Of a DNA stretch of 64,000 nucleotides, positions 45,389-56,900 are shown piece after piece (position 1 is the stretch's first letter; the number at the start of each line of letters is the position of its first letter). The notes below the pieces were generated by a model, which did no database searches, was not told the origin of the DNA, and saw only the letters and a list, made by a program, of their open reading frames with translations. This DNA comes from Amorphophallus konjac. Lineage: Eukaryota > Streptophyta > Magnoliopsida > Alismatales > Araceae. Location of the stretch: positions 324,949,829-325,013,828 of the forward strand of contig CM040125.1 in NCBI GenBank assembly GCA_022559845.1. Reading direction: 5' to 3'. Position numbers and translations under genes: made by a program.

Positions 45389-46296
45389 CACGTGCATGAG
45401 GGTTAGAAACCCTAGTTGATCATTTGTGAATCCAAGGGAGATCAAAGGAGGCTACAAGGGTGAGAGGAGTTCGAGTATTGTAGCTGTGAACAGTACTCCG
45501 AGAAGAAGTTCTTCATCAAATCCTCAAGTGATTCAAGCTACTTGAAGAGGAGATCAAGCCCAAGCCAAGAGAAGATAAAGCTGCATCCTTCATCCTCTTT
45601 AAGGGTGATCTAAACTGCATCCTCAAACCTCTTCATCAACTCAAGAAGATCAAAAGGAAGATCCAAGCTACATCCATAGTCTTCCTCATCAACTAGAAGA
45701 GATTCAAGGAAGATCATCTCTCAAGGAAGAAGACACCATCGAAGCATCAGATTCAAGCTCCTGCAACTCAGACAAGATATTTCTACTTTGAGCATATTCT
45801 ATATCTTGTTTGAGTGATTTCGTATTTGTTCTCTTTTCCATTTCATCTAAACATTTGAAACTGAAGATCGTCCCTACCGGTGGTTAGTAGGAAGGAAATC
45901 GAAAGTTGTCCGATCTGCGGTGTTGACATCTCTACCTGTGGTTAGTAGGAAGGCAATCGGAGGTCTTTCTGATTTGCTGTTCAGTGCGTGGCACTAGTGG
46001 AGCCTCACCGGATTTGGTGAGGGGTGGACGTAGGACTGGGGATTCAGTTCGAACCACCTTAAAATCCTTTGTGTTGTGATTTGTTTATGTGATTGCTTCA
46101 TTCTAGATGCATGCTTAGGTTCAATCTCTATATTACGTAATCATCTTGCTAAGCAAATCGTTGTGTCCTTCGTTAAGTTAGTTATATTCCGCTGCAATTT
46201 ATTTTATCTAGCAATATAGAGGGCTGTATTGCGAAAAGAGGGACAGATCTATTCCCCCCTCCCCTCTAGATCCATTGTCCACTACTCAACAGGTTG

Positions 46297-47601
46297 AAGC
46301 CATAAGGCCGGACGGGTAGAACAAGGGCCCCCGGGAAGTTGAGGAAAAATCTGCAAGCACTGAGCCTGGAGGTGAATTGCTAGCGGTTTTCCTAAACGAC
46401 GACCCGACCCTAGGAGTAAAGATCAAAGCCGACCTAACATCTGGAGTCCAACAGCAATACAAAGAGTTTCTTTCCGCGTACATCCGGGTCTTCGTATGGT
46501 CTGATGATCAACTCCCTGGGATACCGAAAAAAACGGTGATGCATAAGCTCAACCTCGACCCAACCATGAAGCCCGTACAACAACGCAGAAGAAAGCACGC
46601 GCCAGAGAAGCATGTGATTATCAAGGAGCAAGTCACCAAGGGGCAAAAGACTGGTCTTTTTAGACCGGTCATGTACCCGACGTGGCTGGCTAACGTCGTC
46701 CTGGTGCCAAAAGGTTCGGGAAAGTGGCAAATGTGCGTGGACTTCACCGACTTGAACAAGGCTACTCCAAAGGACTGCTATCCATTACCGAGCATCGACC
46801 AACTGGTTGACTCAACCTCGGGCAACGAGATACTCAGCTTCCTGGATGCCTATTCAGGTTACCATCAGATCAGAATGAATGTAGAAAACATCGAGAAGAC
46901 CGCCTTTATCACCGACTTCGGCGTACACTGCTACACCCGGATGCCTTTCGGGTTGAAGAACACTGGAGCAATGTACTAGAGGCTGGTCAATCATATGTTC
47001 GAGGGACAGGTCGGTCGGAACGTCGAGGCCTATATTGACGACATGCTCGTGAAGACCCCCAAGGCCGAGGACCACTTCGCCGACCTAGCGGAAACCTTCG
47101 CCACCCTCCTGAAGTAAAACATGAAGCTCAATCCTGCCAAGTGCGCCTTCGGAGTAAGGTCCGAAAAATTCTTGGGCTTCTTAGTCACCCAGCGTGGGAT
47201 CGAGGCCAACCCCGACAAGGTCCAGGCCATCTTGGACATGCGCCCACCCACCTGCGTCAAAGACGTTCAACGCCTAACTGGACGCATTGCAACGCTCAGT
47301 AGATTCTTGTCCCATGCGGCCGAACGATGCCTGCCCTTCTTCAAGTTATTGAGGGGGCCCAAGTTGGCAACTGCTACGTTCGCATGGGACGAAGAATGCC
47401 AGAAAGTGTTCACCGAGCTTAAAGAGTTCCTGGCTTCACCCTCGGTGCTTTCCAAGCCTGTCCCAGGTGAAACCTTGCATCTCTATCTCTCGGCGACTCC
47501 ATCTACAGTTAGCTCGGTCCTAGTCAGAAATGACTCGGGAGTCGAGAGACCGGTCTACTACACCAGCAAGGTGCTCAATGAGGCTGAAAGAAGGTACCCC
47601 G
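46297..47601 (+). pseudogene. Element T pol: reverse transcriptase and start of RNase H
   Basis: The frame continues gag-protease across the copia insertion. It reads through a linker, then reverse transcriptase with QLPGIPKKTVMHKLN, WQMCVDFTDLNKATPKDCYP, FLDAYSGYHQI, MPFGLKN, the active site YIDDMLVK (about 47030), KCAFGV and [13 protein letters not shown]. It ends in the RNase H start ([15 protein letters not shown]). Stops lie at 46317, 46977 (where the family has Gln before RLVN) and 47116. Two of these lie within reverse transcriptase, so the enzyme is inactive. The rest of RNase H and integrase should lie beyond the window, after element O. Confidence 0.92.
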
Positions 47602-49608
47602 TGTAGACACGCCGTTTTCACATTTTTCGCGGGTAAATTTCATATTACATTACGATGCCCCAAAGTGACTTACGCATTTGACTTATGTGTGTGATTAATC
47701 ATTTTTTTAGGTTTTACATAAAAAATACAAAAAAATCAAAAAAGGTGAGAAAATACAAAAAAATGAGAAAAGCTTATAAAAATAATTAAGAAAAGCTTAT
47801 AAGAAAATACAAAAAAAATCAAAAAAAAAGTTTATAAAAATACAAAAAAAATCAAGAAAACTTTGTAAAAAATTGAGGAAAAGTTATAAAAAATACAAAA
47901 AGGTTAAAAATAATATATATATATATATATATATATATGTAAGGTTATAAATATATATATTACGTGTTGTAAATATATATATGTGTCATGTATAATATAA
48001 ATATAAATATATATACATGGTTGTAAATATATATATATATTTATATACTTACTTTTGTTAATCCATGTCCTAATTACTCTCTCATATCACTTCCTTCCCC
48101 TAATTATACAAAGGAATCTTATCTCTTTCTCATTGCACCCCACCTTGTCTCCTCTCTCTCTATTCCTATCACTCTCGTCCACCTCATCCCTTCATCGTAG
48201 GCTCTCTCACGTCCCTCTCCTTTTCCTTCTCCCACTCTTCTCTGCTCCCTCCTCACTCCCACGCCCTCTCCCTTTCTCCAACCCCACCTTAATGACATGC
48301 TAACTACCACATCCACCTCCCTCTCGAACACACTCATCTCCCTTATCTCCTTCAATAATTCTCCCCTCCCACTCCACACACAGAACTCTCAGCCAACACC
48401 CACCTCCTCTCCGACATCCTTCTTCGCCATCTCAACACCTCTCCGGCCACCTCTCACGCACCACCTCCAGCCACCTCCGAGACCCTGCGAACCCGCTGAC
48501 CGAGGCCCCTTCACCCTCTCTGTCATCGCGGAGCAGCCACCCACCTCCACAACTGCCGCAGCCACCTGCGACCTCCACCCTGCACCCTCCATCTCCTCCG
48601 CCGACGCAGCACCCCCCGCGTCCGAGCACCCGTGAGCTCCCCCTTCCACTGCAGCTCCTCCGCCATCGTCTCCAACCGGCTGCACTACCCCCGTCAGAGC
48701 GCCCACGCCGTCTGCGAGCATCTCCGAGCAACTCCCCTCGGCCACCTGCACCTCCACCGTGACCACCGTCTCCTCGGTCGCCCACGCCATCCACGCCGGC
48801 CACCTCCCAGCTGCACCGCCGCGAAGCAGCCCCTCGGCCACCTGCACCTCACCGGAGCCTCCCACGTCGGCCACTTCTTCCATCGTCACCGGACGCCCCG
48901 CTTCGTCGTCGTCCGTCCGCCGGACTACCGCCACCCCCACGTCACCAGACCCACCGTCCTCCACGCCGCACGCCACCACCGTCGCTGCCGTCGTCGACCG
49001 GACGCTGCCGCACCACCGCTGCACGCCACCACCGTGGCCGTCGAGCTCATCTGCACCGACACCCGGCACCACGTCCGTCACTGCCGTCTTCTACGCCGTT
49101 CTCCTCCGAGCTCCCCACACCGCCTGCCCAACCGGCTGCACCACCCCATTCCACCGCGACCGCCGTCGAGCTTCTCCTCCTACACCGCAACGCCTGCCGA
49201 GTCTTTCCTTCACTTCGCCCACGGACGCGTCGCCCACGCCCTCCACCGTTGCCGTGCTCTCCACGAGCTCGCCCGCCGCTCCTGCCACCCCCCCCCCCCG
49301 ATTTGCACCGCCGCCGCTGTGAGCCCACCGGCCGCTCCCCACAGCCACGTCGACGCCGCGGCCGCTCCGGCTGCAAGCCACCGGCCCACCGCCGCCAGCC
49401 TTCCTCCTCCGCATGCGTCTGTGACCCCCCTCGCCGTGCCTGCACCACCGCGACCGCTGTCGCGGTCGTCTTCCTCCTCCACCTCCCGTCTTCTCTCCCT
49501 CTCCCTCACGCTTTCACTCCCCCTCTTCCTCTCTCTCTCTCTCTCTTTCTCTCTCCCCTCACCGCCGCGATCTCTCTCAGTCGCTCTCTCTCTCTCTCTC
49601 TCTCCCGC

Positions 49609-49684
<76 letters not shown>

Positions 49685-51607
49685 ACGATCTCTCCCTCTC
49701 CCTCTCTCCCGCGGTCTCTTTCTCTCTCTCGTTCTCTCTCCTCCCCCGCCGATTCTCTCTCTCCCTCTAGTCTGTCCCTCTCTCTCGCCCCCCCTCTCGT
49801 CTGTCTCCCTCTCTCGATCTCTCTCCCCCTCATTCTTTCTTTTTTTTATTTTAGTCTCCCTCTCTCTTCTTTTCTCTTTCCCCCATCGTCTCTCCTTCTC
49901 TCTCCCCTCAGTCTCTCCCTCTCTTGCGGTCTCCCCCCCTCTCTCTCCTTGTTTCTCTCTCACTCTCACTCGATTCCCCCTCTCTTTCTTGTTTTTATTT
50001 TACTCCGTCTCTTTACTTCTCTCTCTTCTTCCCCCCCCTCTCCCGTCTTCTCTCTCTTTCTCTCTGATTATCTCTCCTCTGTCCCTCCGTATCTCTGCTT
50101 CTCTCACTCCCCCTTCTCTTTTTTTTTATTTTTATTTTTCTTCTTCTCGGTTTTCTCCTCCCCCCACCCTCTGTCTCCCTGTCGCACCCCTGCCACCTCT
50201 CCCTTCTCTTTACTTTCCCCTCCTTTCTATGTATATAATACATATATAGTAATATGTAGAGTCAGTATAGTATATATACTTAATATATAGTATATCGTAC
50301 TGTCTATATATATATTATATACGAATAGTATATATGTGTGTATATATCGAATATATAGCATTTATATAGTATTCTGTATTATATATATGTATATCTCTCC
50401 TTCTTAATTTTGTTTATAAAAATATACCATGTATATACATAACTAAAGTATCAAAAAATCTAAAAAAAAAAGAGGGGAATTCTCTTTTCCCTTCTCTCTC
50501 TTTCAAATATTCTATGTTAGTTGTATAGATAAATATTTTATATATTTTTATATACATATATTAATATATGAATATATATATACTTCTATATATATGTATA
50601 TGTTTTTACGTGCATACATGTTTAATCCTTCTTAAATTCGTGCAGGAATAAAAGCCGAGCCTCCGGCCTAATCAGCGCTCCCGCGTGTTCCCGTACACGG
50701 GGAAGCCGTCTCGTCCCACCGCTTGCTCGCCCCCGTGCTTGCATCGCCATCAGCGGCTCTATTTTTATTATTATCGTTTTATTATATTTTTAGTCTATTA
50801 TTAAGTTAGTGTTTATCTTATGAATTGTTATTATATCACTTGTCTAACTTAATTTTATTTTCTGTTTGTTTATCTTGCAGGGTAACCAGTCAAAAGCCCC
50901 CTTCTTCGACCCGTCGAACGAAGAGGAAGAAGGAACCCAGGCAAATCCCGCGTCAAAGGCCAAGCGATCAATCAATCAGTTCGGGACCCACGGTCCCTGG
51001 CGATCACACCACCAAACGCGTGCTTGTAGTAAATTTTAATTTCTGTCTATAATACCCGCGGATAGCTAAATCCCGGGTCTGTTTGTACTATAATCGGCCG
51101 CGGTGAGTCATTTCACCGTGGTCATTTACTTTCGGTATTTTTCTTTCTGCACTTTATTATATTGTTGTTAAAACCCCGCACGGATCAATATCCTGCGGTG
51201 GTCTGTTTACTGTTCATATCCATGTTATTGTTATTGTGTGAGGAGTGATATGCCGTTCTAAATTCCGAGTCTACGTGTGTTTGTGTCCGCCAACTTCTAC
51301 TACGTAAAGTCCCAGGTTCGCACTCGGTATATAGAAAGCTGCCCTCGGAATGGTAGGTCGCGCCTACCGGGAAGGGGTTCAGTTTGCGTGAGAGGGTCTC
51401 CGGATCCCGTTCTCCGCCCTGTACCGATCGGTAAGTCTAGGCTCTACGTCCTCGTGCAGAGTGACCTTTCAGGTCATACTCTCTACCCTCTTTTCTACAG
51501 CATCCTTTTTACGCACGCGTTTTCATTTTCATCATTTTTTTACTTTTTCACTCAGAGAGGGAGAAACCCCATCTCGCTCTCTCAGTCCACCACGTGACGC
51601 GTTCACA
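47602..51607 (+). repeat. Element O 5' LTR
   Basis: About 4006 bases from TGTAGACACG to CGTTCACA, with TGT/ACA ends and the primer site four bases later. Contents: A-rich repeated TACAAAAAAATC words (47700-47910), TA repeats (47911-48045), a 2 kb C/T-rich block (48100-50220) containing a long CT microsatellite, an A/T-rich block with many TATATA stretches (50230-50600), and mixed sequence to the end. The 552-codon frame over the C/T-rich part is a composition artefact. Without the 3' LTR the limits are not confirmed. Confidence 0.7.
49612..49680 (+). repeat. CT microsatellite in the O LTR
   Basis: Uninterrupted CT dinucleotides, about 34 units, within a wider C/T-rich block. The Ser/Leu and Arg/Glu runs of the overlapping frames come from it. 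Confidence 0.95.
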
Positions 51608-51611
51608 TCTC

Positions 51612-51629
51612 TGGCGATCACGGTGGGAC
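51612..51629 (+). other. Primer binding site of element O
   Basis: TGGCGATCACGGTGGGAC lies four bases after the LTR end. It has the TGG start expected for pairing with a tRNA CCA end, and differs from the H site at one base. The tRNA partner was not identified with certainty. Confidence 0.75.
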
Positions 51630-51660
51630 GTGCTTTTTGCTTTTTTGGTTACCCACAAAC

Positions 51661-52095
51661 TTTCGGCACCCACGTATGCCCCTCTTTTTGACACCCACGT
51701 GTGTCCCTCCTTTCGGCACCCACGTATGCCCTTCCCTATTGCGCCCACGCGCGCTCACTCCCCTCGTGCACCACGTGCACTCCCCCCGGTCCTTCGTGGT
51801 TACTTGAGAGGTTGGCGTGCACCACGTGCACTCCCCTCCATTTAGCACCCACGTGTGCTCCCCTCCATTTAGCACCCACGTGTGCTCTCCTCTGTTTGGC
51901 ACCCACGTGTGCCCCTCCATTTAGCACCCACGTGTGCTCCCCTCCATTTAGCACCCACGTGTGCTCTCCTCTGTTTGGCACCCACGTGTGCCCCTCCATT
52001 TAGCACCCACGTGTGCTCCCCTTCACTCGGCACCCACGTGTGCCCTTTCTTATTGCGCCCGCGTGCGCCACATCATCCCCCTCGTGCACCACGTG
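51661..52095 (+). repeat. G-box (CACGTG) tandem repeat in the O leader
   Basis: A repeat with core GCACCCACGTGTGC and C/T-rich spacers. CACGTG starts at 51696, 51772, 51823, 51850, 51877, 51904, 51929, 51956, 51983, 52008, 52035 and 52090. In the middle the spacing is 27, 27, 25, 27, 27, 25 and 27 bases, a 79-base higher-order unit of three subunits. CACGTG is the core site of plant bZIP and bHLH factors. The repeat starts about 30 bases after the primer site, where Ogre elements often have an extra frame; here the frames are only repeat translations. Confidence 0.85.
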
Positions 52096-52689
52096 CACTC
52101 TCATAGTCTTTTCTGTTTTCCCAAGTGGTCTACGTGTTTCGGAAAGAAGAACGGCTATATCTTACTCCATCTGTTCATTGTTGTTATATCCTTGTTATAT
52201 CACTGTTATCCCTGTTATATTTGTGTGTTTATTCTTGTTATATCTATTTTATATATCTTTCATTCAGTATTGTATTTCATGCATCTACCCCTTTATTTTA
52301 CTTTTCTAAGGATTAACCTTTCTCGGTGAAGGAAGGACTCTCCGTCGGGAATTCCTCTCGACGGACTAGGATCTCCTCCATCGGGACCTCCGTAAGTCCC
52401 CGACATCGAAGGATTCCCTCTTCGTTCACTGGGCAGGTTGTACCACTGAAGTACCCCGAAGTTAGTTACCTATCCGTGGTGAGACGAGTGTCCCTAGTTG
52501 ACACGGCGGTAAAACCAAGGTGTAACTAGGATTTTTGCAATTTTTGTGTGAATATTTATATTTGTTGAAAAAAACAAAAAAAGAGGTAAAACAAAAACAA
52601 AAAAAGTGGCGTAAGATCATCCACTTGTTTGGTAATCGTTGATATTTGTCTGTTGGTGTATGCTTTTACGTTCTGGAAAAATCACAACA
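52096..52689 (+). other. Element O leader with conserved hairpin
   Basis: T-rich stretch with repeated TTGTTATATC words (52170-52260), then the hairpin GGGAC-CTCCGTAA-GTCCC at 52383-52400, also found in element H. GGTTGTACC follows near 52436, again shared with H. An A-rich tract (52567-52605) precedes gag. No convincing frame. Confidence 0.6.
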
Positions 52690-53937
52690 ATGGCCCACGA
52701 TTCTCTCGAAGAGAACCAATCAGGTCGTGGTCAGTCAGCTGACCCACGGGTCCACGCAATGGACTCAGGCCCCTCCCGCGACACCTCACAAGAGGTCCCC
52801 GTTGTTCCACGGGAGGTAGCTCCACCCCAGGATATCTTTTCCCTTTTGGGTGTCCTCGCTAGTACACAGCTCAGCCCTGAGCAACTTCTAGCCTTTCAGG
52901 CCATTTTAAAGGGGAAGTCTGTTTCTCCCCCTCCTCAGGAGTCAACTCCGGCTCCCACATCCTACCAACAGCCGCTCCAGGCTACTACATCTCCATCACA
53001 TGTATATGTCGCTCCTTCTTCTTCATTTCAAGGACAGGCGAGCCAACAGCCAGCCTCTCACCAATTCCCCCCTCTACAGTCTCAAACCCCTGCCATCCCT
53101 CATACGGTACCCCAAGTGGGTCCGTCCACTGGTGGGCCACCATACCCATCTGGCTCAGGGTTCCCTTCTCAGGTCCCTATAAGGCCTTCTCAGCCTCAAT
53201 GGCAGGCCCCACTTTCACCTGCCGAGGAGCTCGCTCAGTCCCTCCTCAACAAATACACTGAAATGAACGAGGAGTTCCGAAATTTCAAGAAAGAGGCACA
53301 TGGGAAGTCTGTCCCTGACATTTCCCTGCCAAATCTCCCCATATTTCATCTTCCTCCCTCCGAAATGCCTACATACCGTAGGTATAACGGCACGGGAAAT
53401 CCTTATATTCACATCAAAGATTTTATGTATGAATCTTCCTCATGGCAGAACGATCCAAAATCCCTGGCTTACCTTTTTCGGAAATCATTGGATGGTCCCG
53501 CCCTAGAATGGTTCTATTCACTAGAACCGAGTGAGGCTGGAGATTTTGAAATAGTCAAAGCCAAATTCATACAGAAGTACCGGGATAGGGTCGGTCCCTC
53601 CCTTTCTATCACCGACCTAGTTGCTGAGAAAATGAGGTCAGATGAGGATTTTGTCCAGTATGCTGATAGGTGGAGGTCTCTGGCCGATAAAATAAAGGAT
53701 ACCCTTTCAGAACCCGAGCAAGTCAAGATGATTGTGTCTAATGCAACCCCGCAGTTTAGACACATTTTAGCCATGAATAAGCTTACCACGATGGAGGAAC
53801 TTTATGAGAGGGCTCGGTATATCCAGACCCAATTAAAAGATTCTCCCATCATGCACATGTTTGAACCTCCAAAACCAAGGGTGTTTAAGAAGACGGGCAC
53901 TGGTGTCCAAGGAGGACAACTGAGGGAGTCGTCATAA
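52690..53937 (+). CDS. Element O Gag (matrix/capsid part)
   Basis: 415 codons from MAHDSLEEN. The frame extends 17 codons upstream, but 52690 is the likely start because an A-rich leader precedes it and the residues before it look non-coding. The N-terminal 200 residues are rich in Pro, Ser and Gln. A retrotransposon gag domain follows (about residues 225-380) with YRRYNGTGNPYIHIKDF, ALEWFYSLEPSE, FIQKYRDRVGPS and FVQYADRWRSLADKI. Gag packs element RNA into cytoplasmic particles. The frame stops at 53935, before the zinc knuckle, which lies in the next frame. The two overlap at 53889-53937 in the -1 relation. Either a frameshift joins them or this copy has a one-base change. Confidence 0.88.
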   Translation: MAHDSLEENQSGRGQSADPRVHAMDSGPSRDTSQEVPVVPREVAPPQDIFSLLGVLASTQLSPEQLLAFQAILKGKSVSPPPQESTPAPTSYQQPLQATTSPSHVYVAPSSSFQGQASQQPASHQFPPLQSQTPAIPHTVPQVGPSTGGPPYPSGSGFPSQVPIRPSQPQWQAPLSPAEELAQSLLNKYTEMNEEFRNFKKEAHGKSVPDISLPNLPIFHLPPSEMPTYRRYNGTGNPYIHIKDFMYESSSWQNDPKSLAYLFRKSLDGPALEWFYSLEPSEAGDFEIVKAKFIQKYRDRVGPSLSITDLVAEKMRSDEDFVQYADRWRSLADKIKDTLSEPEQVKMIVSNATPQFRHILAMNKLTTMEELYERARYIQTQLKDSPIMHMFEPPKPRVFKKTGTGVQGGQLRESS

Positions 53938-53945
53938 ACGAGCAA

Positions 53946-56900
53946 GTGAGTGTGCTTGGCGGCCCCAACCAACCAGTTAACCCAAGGCCTCCTCAGGTTT
54001 CACGACCTCCCTTTCAACAAGGTCCACCTCTTTATCGTCCTCCACCCCAAAATAACCCCCTTCAAAACAACATGCCTCAACCCTTTCATCTCCAACAACA
54101 ACCACAACCTCAATATCACCAAGTTCCACCCCCGGGAAATTACGGCCCACCACAACAACGGATGAGGCCCATTGGACCCAAAAGAGCCCATTATCCACCA
54201 TTGCCCGAGGCATTGCCGGACATTTTTAATGCCCTCATGGCTGCCAACCTACTTACTTTGCCCAAAGAAAAGTTTGCATGGCCCCCAAATGCTGATACCT
54301 CCAGGTACTGTGTCTATCACAGACAGCCGGGTCATACGGTGGAGAATTGTTTCAACTTCAAAGATTACATTTACGACATGAATGATCTCGGTGAAATCGA
54401 TTGGGATGAAATGAGGCGATGCATCGCCACCCTAAAGGCCAGGAGACCTCCGCCTAGGCCACAGTTACCACAACAACCACATCAACAACAACAGCCTCAG
54501 CAGGCCCCACAACAGCAGCCTAATATGGGCATCATCCATAACCCGCTTCCGGAGCACCAACAGCCCAACTACCAGGTTAATCCGATTTCCTCCTTCTCGG
54601 AAGTTGGAAGAGAGCAAACCTGTCATTTAGAAAGCACCTCTGTCCTTGTTACCAGTCATACCACCAATCAACCACCTCGCCTCCTTCGAACATCATCTTC
54701 TTACCATTCGACCCCCTCACAACCCCTATTTGGTCCTTCTCCCGTTCCACAGCCCTCACGCCCTCTTATCCGTACCCCTATCGTCAATTCACCGTTAGTC
54801 CATCACCAAAGGCCATCTCCCACTCCTTTTTCACCCCCAAGTCCCCTGATTACTTCTTATTCCTCTAATTTACCATCTACCTCTATCGCACCTTTACCCC
54901 CGCCTTCTAACCTTTTTACCGCCCATTACCCGTATGACCCACCATCCACCTCTATCCCCACTGAACCTCCTCCTCCACCGTTTAAACCTCTTATCAGTCA
55001 CCAGTCATTTGAGGTGCCCTCTACTTCCACTATACCTCCTCCATCATATAAACCCCTTATCGTCCATCATCCACCCCAAGTCACCTCCGTTTCTAATCTA
55101 CCCCCTCCACCATATAAACCCCTTATCATCCACCATTCACCCGAGATTCCCTCTACTTCCCCTATTCTTTCACATTCTAAACCCCTTATCATCCGTGATT
55201 CACCCGAGATTTCTTCTACCTCTACTATACCTCCGCCAAGCAAACCCCTAATCAAAACCCCTACACCCATCATAACCCCTATCCCACCAACCATTCCTCC
55301 ATTATTACCCCTTAAACCTTTGTTTAAGTCCACACCCAATACCATACAGGTGCAACGAGAGCCACAAGCAATGGTGCTCCGGAGTGGAAGGATGTTCCAC
55401 CGGGTGTTTCCCCAGAATAGTCAGGCCCCTGAACAATCTCGGCCCGAGAAAGATAAGGAAGAGCAGTCAGAAGAGTCCATCCCTGGGACCCAGTATGACT
55501 TGTTGAAACATCTGGATAAGACGCCTGCCCGTATCTCCATCCTTGAGCTGATTAAAAGATCCCCATCTCACCAAGAAGCTTTAAGGGACTATCTTCAAAA
55601 AGTTATGGTGAACGAAGATCTCCCTGTGGAGAAAATCTCGACAGTCCTGACGCCCACCGATACACAACCGCCCATCATGTTCCATAATCACGAGCTTGCC
55701 CCCAAGGAAGCTCGAAAATATGCGTTGTGTATTGCGGTGAAAATCAATGGCGTATCAGTGGATCCGTGCCTGGTAGACACGGGCGCGTCTATAAATGTGA
55801 TTTCCCCGAGTACTCTTCAAGCATGTGGGGTTGATGAAGAACAACTCATGCCCTCCTCAATTACAGTCACGGCCTACGACAACAGTAAGAGGCCGCCAAT
55901 GGGGATGATTGCCCTCAATGTAGAACTAGGCCCTGTATCAGTCTTCACGGAATTCCATATCCTTGATATGGATCCCACTTTCAAGGCTATACTAGGCCGT
56001 ACCTACATTGAAGCTATGAATGCTGTGCCATCCACCAATCATCAGTGCTTGAAATTTCCATACAAAGGATGGGTTATTAAGGTAATGAGTATGCCTCTCT
56101 GTTCTACGGTGGATGCCATCAACACCTCTTTGCCTTCGGTCTGGCCGACTCATCGGCCCATACTATCCTTGTTGGATGTGTATGACCCTTGTCGTGCTCC
56201 CTTCAGACAACAAAAGCCATTCCCTTTGTCAAACTCACGTCTTCCCTTCCGCTCCAAAGGATGGGAGATTATGAGAAATATTGGCTACCAAGATGGCAAA
56301 GGTCTAGGGGCACAACTGCAAGGAAGGCTGAGACCACTCCAAAAGATAAAGCCAATCCATAGAGCTGGCTTGGGTTTTAAGGGGCCATTCGAATCAGACG
56401 GCAAACCCCTCACTTGGACTTTGTCCTCACACTTCAAAAAGGGGCCCATCGTCCAGATGGGAGATCCTCCACCAAAATCACATGGGCGGTTACAGAATGT
56501 ATTCTTGGCTGAAGGATGTTCAAAAACTCCAAAAAAAGGAAAGATTGTTCACTTGGATTGTGAATGGTATAAATGGTTTGACATACCAGATATACCCATT
56601 GCACTGGAAAGAATGTTCTCACCTCCATATCTAGAAGGGTCGTCTTTGATCTCCAAAATGCCAGGGGACACCACCATACTTGCCAGAATGTCAAACCCTC
56701 CTCGCCAAGAGGATGTTGTCATCGACGGGTCATCATCCGTCACCAATATTGTCATCGACGGCTCATTAGCCGTCATTTTCTCTACCCACCTATCACAGCC
56801 TCTATTGATGTCTCCTTCCTGGGCCAGACAGTTGTCTGATGATCTTCCCAGGTCTCCTTCTTTACTTGTTTACCTGCGTGAGTTTCTCAACTCGCGCAAG

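Larger units (their letters stand above)
40059..46291 (+). mobile_element. Element C: Sirevirus-like Ty1/copia element, internally deleted
   Basis: Matching flanks GGTTG (40054-40058 and 46292-46296) and LTR starts TGTTGTGC at both ends define the insertion. The 3' LTR is complete (44725-46291). Only about 263 bases of the 5' LTR remain, fused directly to the integrase core, so the primer site, gag, protease and the integrase N-terminus have been lost. A long non-coding stretch with repeated polypurine tracts follows RNase H, a trait reported for Sireviruses. Confidence 0.93.
44725..46291 (+). repeat. Element C 3' LTR
   Basis: 1567 bases from TGTTGTGC to CTCAACA. It carries palindromic GCGGTCGACCGC motifs (45089-45242), a TATA box TTATAAAA at 45381-45388 followed by an ACACGTGC G-box, an A/G-rich leader with repeated GATTCAAG/GAAGATC words, a duplicated GTGGTTAGTAGGAAGG motif near 45883 and 45938, and the Sirevirus-like GTGAGGGGTGGACGTAGG near 46016. 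Confidence 0.92.
37159..47601 (+). mobile_element. Element T: degraded Tat-type Ty3 element, interrupted twice
   Basis: It contains a 5' LTR, a primer site, a gag-protease frame (37895-40058), copia element C as an insertion (40059-46291), and the beginning of pol (46297-47601). The right part is cut by element O at 47602. Removing C and one GGTTG duplication (6238 bases) joins the gag-protease frame exactly to the pol frame. This confirms one original polyprotein. It has at least nine in-frame stops and no confirmed 3' end in the window. Its left flank (CCAAG, 37154-37158) is the expected target duplication. Confidence 0.85.

Noticed and set aside
49210..49969. Arg/Glu-repeat frames on the minus strand
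   Set aside because: They are the reverse reading of the CT repeat; no domain or codon bias.
48632..50290. A 552-codon open frame in the O LTR
   Set aside because: It is His/Pro/Ser/Leu low-complexity translation of C/T-rich DNA and a CT microsatellite, with equally long frames in other phases and on the other strand.
51661..52095. The G-box repeat as an Ogre-type first open frame or a CRISPR-like array
   Set aside because: The frames only translate the repeat, units are contiguous without unique spacers, and the context is a plant retroelement.
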